DNA from: an uncultured Erysipelotrichaceae bacterium
GTDB taxonomy: Bacteria > Bacillota_I > Bacilli_A > RFN20 > CAG-826
DNA: 64,000 nt
Reading direction: 5' to 3'
NCBI GenBank assembly: GCA_902787955.1
Contig: CADAIJ010000002.1
Span: 1 to 64,000, forward strand
Under the pieces are notes generated by a model. It was not told where the DNA came from. It saw only the letters and a list, made by a program, of their open reading frames with translations, and made no database searches. Position 1 is the first letter of the stretch, and every line of letters starts with the position of its first letter. Position numbers and translations under genes: made by a program. Shown piece after piece: positions 15,530 to 22,281 of this stretch.

Positions 15530-17293
15530 ATGAAAAAAATCATTACTTTATTTTCTGTTCTAGTCCTAGCTTTATCTAGTTGTCAAAGTAATTCAAAACG
15601 TCTTACTTTTTTCGTTACCGATTATGAATACGAAACGATTTATGATGATTCTTATTTCTTACTCGATAATAAAGAATACCACGAAGAAATCGCCTTAATG
15701 AGTTATGCCTCCGCCATGGCCTCAATGAATGGCGGAAAAGACTATGAGATTAGAAGCAAACATCTTGTAGAACTTTGGAAGAAAGAAAAATTTAATGATA
15801 TTTATATCAGTGATTCATATTATGTAAAACCTATGTTAGATTCAGTTGGTTATGGAATAGCCTCTAAAGTCATTGATGATTTTAACTTAGTAACTGTCAC
15901 AATTCGAAGTGGGGGTTATGATGCTGAATGGGGAAGTAACCTTGCCTTAGGAGCAGATGGAAACGCTTCTGGTTTTCAAAATTCAGCTAATATCGTTTTA
16001 GAAGATTTAGCTAAATATATCCAAGAAAAAAATATAACAGGTCACACTAAATTCTGGTTTAATGGCTACTCTAGAGGAGGCTCTATCGCTAATATTATGG
16101 CGGGAACAATCTTAGAAGAAATAGATAAAGGTAGCTTTATTGAAGGATTATCTACAACTGAGAATGATGTTTATGCTTATTGCTTTGAACCTCCTAACGG
16201 TGTCTCTCTTCCATTAGAAAAGGTTAGAAGCGATTTATATAAAGGGATTCATAACCTAGTAAACTTTAACGATTTAGTTCCAATGGTTTATCCATCTAAC
16301 TGGGAACTATATAAATACGGACAAAACCATTATTATTCTGATCGTGTCACAGATATCAACTTTGATATAAAAGAAAGAAGAAAGATGGTTTCTGATTACC
16401 ATTTTTCGAAAAACGCCCATGTTTTACCGGAATATAAAGTTGATGATTGGAAGTTTTTTGATCCAGGAAGTATGGAAGATGAATATATTTATCCAAGAGA
16501 AAGCATTCATCCATCTTTAGGTAGATTTGGGCAGACATTTATTAATCTATTAACTAGCTTCAATTTTGATCGCATGTGGTATTCGTATTTAGAAGAATCA
16601 TTACGAAATATTGTTGCGGCAATTTATGGTTATAATGAAGAGATTGAAGGGATTGAAGTTAGTGATTCTCTCTTCTTTGATATTCTCTTTTCTTATTCGT
16701 TCTTACAAAACTTCTTTGCCAAAGTTTTAGAGGGAGATTATCTCGGCTTTGCCGGAGATATTGAGTCTTTCTTCTATATTTTATTTAAATCTAATGAAGA
16801 TAATGTTGACGCGATTAAAAGCTTATACGAGAACATCTTATATCTTATTATTATGTCTTTTCCTGCTTTATCGTATAGGCCAGATATATCCCATCAGCTA
16901 TTCTCTAGAGATAATATTCTCATGCTTAGTTCCACCCATACAGCGGAACTAAATTATTCATTCTTAAGAAGTTCAGATACAAGAATAAAAGGAAATGATG
17001 CCTGTAAGTTGAACGACGGAAGTTATTATATTCTCCACATAGAGAATCCAACATCTATATCTATTTTTGAAAAGACACTTAATAAAAAGGTGTTTACTTA
17101 TGAAAATGAGAAAATGAGTAGTGATATTTTATCCGCGGAGAAATTCAATAATGGAAATATCGATATTTATATGCCAAAAAATGGTCAATATGAATACGTT
17201 ATTGAAGCGGATTTAATCTCTTTAATTGATGTTAACGAATATAATATGGAAACCGAGATAAACGGATCAATGCCTAAGAGTGGCTTGTTTTAA
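15530..17293 (+). CDS. Lipase-like alpha/beta-hydrolase lipoprotein
   Basis: 587 residues. Signal peptide with lipobox (LVLALSSC, Cys18). Residues about 55-245 are a lipase class 3-like alpha/beta-hydrolase: IRSGGYDAEWGSN near the oxyanion region, the nucleophile elbow GYSRGG (Ser at about 182), then NFNDLVPMVYP where the acidic residue would lie. The C-terminal 200 residues are unrecognised. It belongs to the same family as 26024, whose elbow is GYSRGA. Substrate unknown; lipid or an ester on a polymer. No Shine-Dalgarno; TATAAT lies 15 nt upstream of the ATG. Confidence 0.75.
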   Translation: MKKIITLFSVLVLALSSCQSNSKRLTFFVTDYEYETIYDDSYFLLDNKEYHEEIALMSYASAMASMNGGKDYEIRSKHLVELWKKEKFNDIYISDSYYVKPMLDSVGYGIASKVIDDFNLVTVTIRSGGYDAEWGSNLALGADGNASGFQNSANIVLEDLAKYIQEKNITGHTKFWFNGYSRGGSIANIMAGTILEEIDKGSFIEGLSTTENDVYAYCFEPPNGVSLPLEKVRSDLYKGIHNLVNFNDLVPMVYPSNWELYKYGQNHYYSDRVTDINFDIKERRKMVSDYHFSKNAHVLPEYKVDDWKFFDPGSMEDEYIYPRESIHPSLGRFGQTFINLLTSFNFDRMWYSYLEESLRNIVAAIYGYNEEIEGIEVSDSLFFDILFSYSFLQNFFAKVLEGDYLGFAGDIESFFYILFKSNEDNVDAIKSLYENILYLIIMSFPALSYRPDISHQLFSRDNILMLSSTHTAELNYSFLRSSDTRIKGNDACKLNDGSYYILHIENPTSISIFEKTLNKKVFTYENEKMSSDILSAEKFNNGNIDIYMPKNGQYEYVIEADLISLIDVNEYNMETEINGSMPKSGLF

Positions 17294-17359
17294 TCTTTGA
17301 TGAAAAAAAGTTTTATCTATATAATTTTATTTATAAATTCAATAATCGAGGTAAAAATA

Positions 17360-18430
17360 ATGAAAACTAGAAACTTAATTTTTTATGTAATTCCTTTACT
17401 TTTTAGTGTCACTTCCTGTGGAAATAGTGAAGGACCTGCTAAAAAAGCCTATTTCACTTTATGGAACGAAAATGTTTCAACATCTTTAACTACCTTAAAA
17501 AACTTTGTTAATGATGTTACTGATGAAAAATCTAAAAACTTTATTCCAGTGGAAGATCGTATCGCTACATTTGATATGGATGGTACCTTTGTTGGAGAAT
17601 TATACCCAACCTATTTTGAATATAATCTTTTAGAATATCGTGTCTTTGATGATCCATCTTATAAAGATAAAGCTCCAGCTAGTGTTAAAGAAGCAGCGCA
17701 GACAATTAGAGATTACGCTCGTGGAGTTATCACTGAATTTCCAAAAGGTTTTGATATGACTCACGCAAATGCTGCTGCAGAAGCCTATAGTGGAATGAGC
17801 GTTAAAGATTTCGATAAATTCGTTAAAGACTACGCTAAAAAAGATGCTAATGGATTTAAGAATATGACATATGGTGAATCATTCTATAAACCAATGCTTG
17901 AAGTATTTGATTATTTAAAAGATTATGGTTTCACTAGCTATGTTGTTTCTGGTTCAGATAGATATATCTGCCGCGCCTTAACTGAATCAATCGGTATTGA
18001 ACCAAACCACGTTATCGGAATGGATGTTGAACTTAAATCATCTAAACAAGGTGATGCAGATGGTGTCGATTACACGATGGGTAGCGACGAATATCTTGTT
18101 AGAACTAATAAATTAATTATTAAGAACTTAAAAACAAATAAAGTTAAACAAATCTCTCAAGAAATTGGTAAAGTTCCAGTTCTTTCCTTTGGTAATAGTA
18201 GCGGCGACTCTGCAATGCATAATTACTGTAAGAGTAATGATAAATATCGCTCAGAAGTATTTATGTTAATCGCAGATGACGAAGTTAGAGATCACGCTAA
18301 TTTAGTGGAAACTGCAAAAAGAAAAGCAGCTTGGGAAGAAGCTAAATATAACATCATCTCTATGAAAGATGATTTCAAGACCATCTATGGTGATGGAGTG
18401 GAAAAAACCGACTTCCATTTTGATGATTAA
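17360..18430 (+). CDS. HAD-superfamily phosphatase lipoprotein
   Basis: 356 residues. I start at 17360 (MKTRNLIFY) with GAGG 9 nt upstream; the upstream ATG at 17300 would bury the signal peptide. The lipobox is LLFSVTSC (Cys at about 20). HAD motif I is ATFDMDGTF (DxD nucleophile), motif II VVSGSD, and motif IV FGNSSGDSAM. It resembles phosphoserine-phosphatase-like HAD enzymes, but is exported, so it probably dephosphorylates external substrates. It lies 66 bp after the lipase-like lipoprotein and may be co-transcribed. Confidence 0.85.
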   Translation: MKTRNLIFYVIPLLFSVTSCGNSEGPAKKAYFTLWNENVSTSLTTLKNFVNDVTDEKSKNFIPVEDRIATFDMDGTFVGELYPTYFEYNLLEYRVFDDPSYKDKAPASVKEAAQTIRDYARGVITEFPKGFDMTHANAAAEAYSGMSVKDFDKFVKDYAKKDANGFKNMTYGESFYKPMLEVFDYLKDYGFTSYVVSGSDRYICRALTESIGIEPNHVIGMDVELKSSKQGDADGVDYTMGSDEYLVRTNKLIIKNLKTNKVKQISQEIGKVPVLSFGNSSGDSAMHNYCKSNDKYRSEVFMLIADDEVRDHANLVETAKRKAAWEEAKYNIISMKDDFKTIYGDGVEKTDFHFDD

Positions 18431-18547
18431 TTAAGTCTTTTATTTATATTATTTATATATCTTTATTAACTTATTAAATAATTAGTAAACATTACTAACT
18501 ACTTTTGGACATCAAATTAATAAATAATTAAAATAAAGATAAGAATT

Positions 18548-19762
18548 ATGATTTGGACTATAAAGAAAGTCTATTATCGAACATACCAAAAAGTACTTAA
18601 GCTAGGTATGAATTTTATGAACTGGAAAGAACCAGAACTTTTAGAAGGTGAAGGTTCAGTTTTAAAATTACCTGCTTTTATTAAAGATAAAGGTTTAAAG
18701 AGAGTTTTAGTAGTTACCGATAGTGGTCTAATGAAACTTAAATTATTAGATCCTTTATTTAACGAACTCACAAAAGAAGGCATTTCTTATGTTGTTTTTG
18801 ATAAAGTTGAGCCTAATCCGACTATTCCATGTATCGAAGAATGTAAGGATTTATATATAAAAGAAAATTGTGAAGGAATTATTGCATTTGGTGGTGGTTC
18901 TCCAATGGACTGCGCGAAAGCTGCCGCAGCAAGAGTGGTTAAACCTCGTCAATCAGTTAGAAAGATGAGAGGATACTTAAAGATTCATAAAAAGCTTCCT
19001 CCATTTTTTGCAGTGCCTACTACCGCGGGAACTGGTTCGGAAACAACTTTAGCCGCGGTGGTAACAGATCCAGAAACTCATGAAAAGAACGCAATATGTG
19101 ATTCTTCATTAAGACCTAAATATGCTGTTTTAGATCCAGTATTAACTTTAGGACTTCCTCCACATATAACTTCTACAACTGGAATGGATGCTTTGACTCA
19201 TGCCGTGGAATCCTATATTGGTAAAAGTAATGTTAAATCTACGATTAAATATGCTGAAGATGCAGTTATCTTAATCCATGCTAATTTAGAGAAAGCCTAT
19301 AATAACGGGAAAGATATGGAAGCTAGAAACAATATGCTTAAAGCTTCTTATTACGCTGGCAACGCCTTTACAAGAGCGTTCGTCGGTTATGTTCACGCTA
19401 TTGCGCATAACTTAGGGGGAATGTATAACACTCCTCATGGTTTAGCTAATGCCGTTATTCTTCCTTATGTTCTTGAATGGTATGGAGAAAAAATATATAA
19501 ACATTTAGCAAATTTAGCAGATCTTATTCATCTTTCTAAAGAAGGAATGAGTGATGAAGAAAAAGCTAAAGTCTATATAAATGAAATTAGAAGAATGAAT
19601 AAGGCGATGAATATCCCTGAGAAATTTGATTTTATTAAGGAGGAAGATATTCCTACATTAGTAGCTAGAGCACTTAAAGAAGGTAACCCAGGATATCCAG
19701 TTCCTAAGATAATGAATAAGAAAGACTGCGAACAAGTAATTAGATCATTAATGTTAAAATAG
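18548..19762 (+). CDS. Iron-containing alcohol dehydrogenase
   Basis: 404 residues. Group III (Fe-dependent) NAD(P)-alcohol dehydrogenase. GGGSPMDCAKA binds the cofactor; TTAGTGSETT, MDALTHAVESY and HAIAHNLGGMYNTPHG hold the metal-binding Asp/His residues. The N-terminal 25-residue hydrophobic/basic extension (MIWTIKKVYYRTYQK) is often seen in Firmicute members, so I keep this start although there is no clear Shine-Dalgarno. TTGGAC-18-TAAAAT (18505-18534) is a plausible promoter. Likely role: reducing aldehydes to alcohols to re-oxidise NADH during fermentation. YhhN and C39 genes follow closely. Confidence 0.93.
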   Translation: MIWTIKKVYYRTYQKVLKLGMNFMNWKEPELLEGEGSVLKLPAFIKDKGLKRVLVVTDSGLMKLKLLDPLFNELTKEGISYVVFDKVEPNPTIPCIEECKDLYIKENCEGIIAFGGGSPMDCAKAAAARVVKPRQSVRKMRGYLKIHKKLPPFFAVPTTAGTGSETTLAAVVTDPETHEKNAICDSSLRPKYAVLDPVLTLGLPPHITSTTGMDALTHAVESYIGKSNVKSTIKYAEDAVILIHANLEKAYNNGKDMEARNNMLKASYYAGNAFTRAFVGYVHAIAHNLGGMYNTPHGLANAVILPYVLEWYGEKIYKHLANLADLIHLSKEGMSDEEKAKVYINEIRRMNKAMNIPEKFDFIKEEDIPTLVARALKEGNPGYPVPKIMNKKDCEQVIRSLMLK

Positions 19763-19774
19763 GGGAGAATATAT

Positions 19775-20488
19775 ATGTTATTTTGGCTAATACCATTTAT
19801 TATTGGAATGATTCTATTGGCCATTTTCCTATTCTTTAGAGTTAAAGAAGAAAGAGTGAAAGCAGTAATAATTAAAGGCTTTGTTTCTTTAATGTTTATT
19901 CTTACTGCTTTAGTGGCGTATCTTACATCAAATAACCCAACTAGTTCGTTTGGGATATTTATTCTAATTGGTTTATTCTTTGGCTTACTTGGCGATGTCT
20001 TCTTAGATTTAAAATTTATTGTTTTAAAGAAGGAAACTTTATATACGATTCTAGGTTTTATTTCTTTTGCGATTAATCATTTATTTAATATCTTAGGGCT
20101 ATTCCTTAACTTCTATAACAAGGATTCCAATATTGCTTATTTATTAATCCCAATTGGTATCGCTCTACTTTTAGTAGTGGTCACATTATTAATGGAGAAA
20201 TTCTCTCCTATTAGATATAAGAATATGAAACCATTTGTTATCTTTTATGGCTTATTCTTATTCTTTGTTACCCCAATCTATTGGAGCACCGCAATTCAAA
20301 GCGGATTCCAAAATATCACTGTGATTATTATTTCAGTTAGTTTAATCTTCTTTATGCTTTCTGATCTAATTCTTAATAACACTTATTTCGCTACTGGGTT
20401 TAACACTCCAGCGTTTATTATTTCTAACCACGTACTTTATTATATTGCTCAATTTGGAATTGCTATTTCCTTATTCTTTTTAGTTTAA
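19775..20488 (+). CDS. YhhN-family membrane protein (lysoplasmalogenase-like)
   Basis: 237 residues, about eight transmembrane helices. The GLLGDVFLDL..GFISFAINHLF and MLSDLILNNTYF segments fit the Asp/His pattern of the YhhN/TMEM86 family, whose studied members cleave vinyl-ether lysophospholipids. Activity here is inferred from the family. AGGGGAG lies 8 nt before the ATG. It is 12 bp after the alcohol dehydrogenase and 4 bp before 20493, so probably one operon. Confidence 0.75.
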   Translation: MLFWLIPFIIGMILLAIFLFFRVKEERVKAVIIKGFVSLMFILTALVAYLTSNNPTSSFGIFILIGLFFGLLGDVFLDLKFIVLKKETLYTILGFISFAINHLFNILGLFLNFYNKDSNIAYLLIPIGIALLLVVVTLLMEKFSPIRYKNMKPFVIFYGLFLFFVTPIYWSTAIQSGFQNITVIIISVSLIFFMLSDLILNNTYFATGFNTPAFIISNHVLYYIAQFGIAISLFFLV

Positions 20489-20492
20489 AATA

Positions 20493-21167
20493 GTGGAGTT
20501 CCTATATGAAAAACGTTATATCATTATTCCTTTATGCATTGCTGTTGGTATCGTTTTAGTTGCGGATATCCCTTTAGTTGTTTTGGGTATTAGAACAAAT
20601 AATCTTTATAAGGACTACTCGTATTTAAAAGACGATGAGAATTATTCTTCAAAGGTTGAGGTTAATGGTGTAAACCTAGTTACTCAACATATTTCCTGTG
20701 GATATGCTTCTATTGAGATGTTATCTGAATATTATGGTAATAAAGTAACTGAGGATGATTTGAGCGCTAAAAATAACGGAAACATAACAACATCTTCCAC
20801 CGGCGGATTTTTAAATGAAATAAATGCTTCAATTACTAATAAGAACTTTGTTTTAAAGAGTTATCTTACAAACGATGAATTATTAAAAGAAATTCATGAT
20901 TCTCTTTCTAACTCAAATCCTGTTCCAATTGAGTGGGCGGCTAAATATGATAATCAATGGACATTACATTTTTCCGTTGTTACTGGATTAGATATTAAAA
21001 ACGATTCTGTCACTATCTATAATCCTTATGGCTATATTGAAAACATCAGTGTCAGTAGTTTTGTTGATCGAACAACATTTACTGCTTATGATAGAATGCC
21101 GTTTTATTATGGCTATGGATTTGTTTTTGGAGCCTTCGATAAAAACGCTATATTTGTCGCGAAATAA
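20493..21167 (+). CDS. Membrane-anchored C39-like cysteine protease
   Basis: 224 residues from GTG. Residues about 8-32 are a transmembrane anchor. Residues about 60-210 are a papain-like C39_2 domain: QHISCGYASIEM (catalytic Cys), HFSVVTGLD (His), NPYG (Asn/Asp). The start is doubtful. The GTG has no Shine-Dalgarno, while an ATG at 20506 has GGAG 8 nt upstream but is in another frame and stops after 17 codons (MKNVISLFLYALLLVSF). One extra T in the TTTT run at 20554 would join that signal peptide to the protease. Probably cleaves extracytoplasmic peptides. Confidence 0.75.
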   Translation: MEFLYEKRYIIIPLCIAVGIVLVADIPLVVLGIRTNNLYKDYSYLKDDENYSSKVEVNGVNLVTQHISCGYASIEMLSEYYGNKVTEDDLSAKNNGNITTSSTGGFLNEINASITNKNFVLKSYLTNDELLKEIHDSLSNSNPVPIEWAAKYDNQWTLHFSVVTGLDIKNDSVTIYNPYGYIENISVSSFVDRTTFTAYDRMPFYYGYGFVFGAFDKNAIFVAK

Positions 21168-21282
21168 TAAACATAGTTTAAAAAGCGTACATCATAACAA
21201 AATATGATGTTTTTTAAATGTTAAAAGATGGAATCTATCGAAACAATTTGTTAGCAAATAATAAAACTTGGAATTTTTATTC

Positions 21283-21312
21283 TTGATTAATCGCGTGTGT
21301 ATTATATATAAT
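21283..21312 (+). promoter_or_regulatory. Promoter of the riboswitch transcript
   Basis: TTGATT (21283-21288), 18-bp spacer, TATAAT (21307-21312). The predicted transcription start at about 21319 is at the 5' edge of the aptamer. Confidence 0.6.
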
Positions 21313-21314
21313 AA

Positions 21315-21387
21315 AGCCGACAAAAGCAAAACTACAGTAATGTAGTGACGCAAAGCTATAGGGTCTTAAAAAGATAGCCAGTTGCCA
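21315..21387 (+). ncRNA. Cyclic-di-GMP-I (GEMM) riboswitch aptamer
   Basis: The conserved elements are in order: GCAAAAC; the stem ACTACA-GTAA-TGTAGT with a GNRA tetraloop (21331-21346); the invariant GACGCAAAGC (21347-21356); GCTAT/ATAGC with GGGTCT (21354-21378); and AGCCAGTTGCC (21376-21386). This agrees with the class-I cyclic-di-GMP aptamer. It lies directly upstream of the two secreted genes 21428 and 22282. Confidence 0.9.
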
Positions 21388-21414
21388 ACAAGTATTGGTG
21401 ACTGGTTTTTGTTT
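21378..21414 (+). terminator. Riboswitch expression platform: terminator competing with the aptamer
   Basis: CCAGTTGCCAA (21378-21388) pairs over all 11 positions with TTGGTGACTGG (21395-21405), loop CAAGTA, followed by TTTTTGTTT. The 5' arm contains the 3' strand of the aptamer's P1. Ligand binding should therefore block the terminator, giving an ON switch. Confidence 0.85.
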
Positions 21415-21427
21415 AAGGAGAAAAGAA

Positions 21428-22279
21428 GTGAAGAAGTTAAGAAAACAAAAGAATCTTAAATTAATCGCTGCCACAGGTGTGACAATCTTTTCCTTATTCG
21501 CTGCAGTTACTGGTGCTTTTGCGTGGTTTACATCTTTACTTGATTTTAAAAACTCGGTTGATGGCTTTAATGTTTTTCATGATGATAGTCAAGTTACCAC
21601 TGTTAGTTGTTATGCAATTAAATATGACGGTATCTATGGTGGTAGAGCTGTTGAGATTACCGATGGTTCTCAACGCGTGAAGATGTCTGAATATGACAAT
21701 ATTTTCCGTGATAAAAACATCAACACCCCATTATTCTTAAGAATTGAGATTGGCGGTTTTGATTCTTCCAAAGACTTACAAATTAACATTCCATGCACCG
21801 GTTCTTATTATGTTGAAAATCAATCTTATATTGCTAATAAGCTATCTAATGTTGCCTGCGCTAAATTCGCTTATGGACTTAAAATTAATGGCTCTGACGT
21901 TCCAGATACATACACTTTAAGTGGCGATGAAGTTGTTGGTGGTAACGCAAAAACTATTTATGAAGGTATGAGAGATCACGCTAGTGAACTTTCAGGTACT
22001 CCATTTGTTAAGAATGCTCCTATTAAAGACTCTGCTATTCAATTAAAGCTAGATCATGAAGATGTTTATGATCCAGACTATCTTATTCAACGTGATTATG
22101 ATGAAGATGGAGACTTAGACGATGTAGCAGTTATCTATGTTGTTTTTGACTATTACGATATTGGTACAACAAATTTAGTTCAAGATTACATCGATTCTTA
22201 TGAAGCTTTAGGCTTAGAATTTAGCTTAAACTTTGAATCTGATATTGGCACCATGACCTTAAAGGATATCGAGGCGTAA
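21428..22279 (+). CDS. Secreted protein under cyclic-di-GMP control, TasA/SipW-type signal
   Basis: 283 residues from a GTG with AAGGAG 6 nt upstream. The signal segment (LKLIAATGVTIFSLFAAVTGAFAWF) followed by FxS resembles signal peptides cleaved by SipW-type peptidases, as in TasA/CalY fibre proteins. The mature part is beta-rich and acidic, with no membrane anchor. It is the first gene of a two-gene unit with 22282 (2-bp gap) behind a cyclic-di-GMP ON riboswitch, which fits a matrix or adhesion role. Fibre-forming ability is inference, and no sipW gene is in the window. Confidence 0.7.
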   Translation: MKKLRKQKNLKLIAATGVTIFSLFAAVTGAFAWFTSLLDFKNSVDGFNVFHDDSQVTTVSCYAIKYDGIYGGRAVEITDGSQRVKMSEYDNIFRDKNINTPLFLRIEIGGFDSSKDLQINIPCTGSYYVENQSYIANKLSNVACAKFAYGLKINGSDVPDTYTLSGDEVVGGNAKTIYEGMRDHASELSGTPFVKNAPIKDSAIQLKLDHEDVYDPDYLIQRDYDEDGDLDDVAVIYVVFDYYDIGTTNLVQDYIDSYEALGLEFSLNFESDIGTMTLKDIEA

Positions 22280-22281
22280 TT

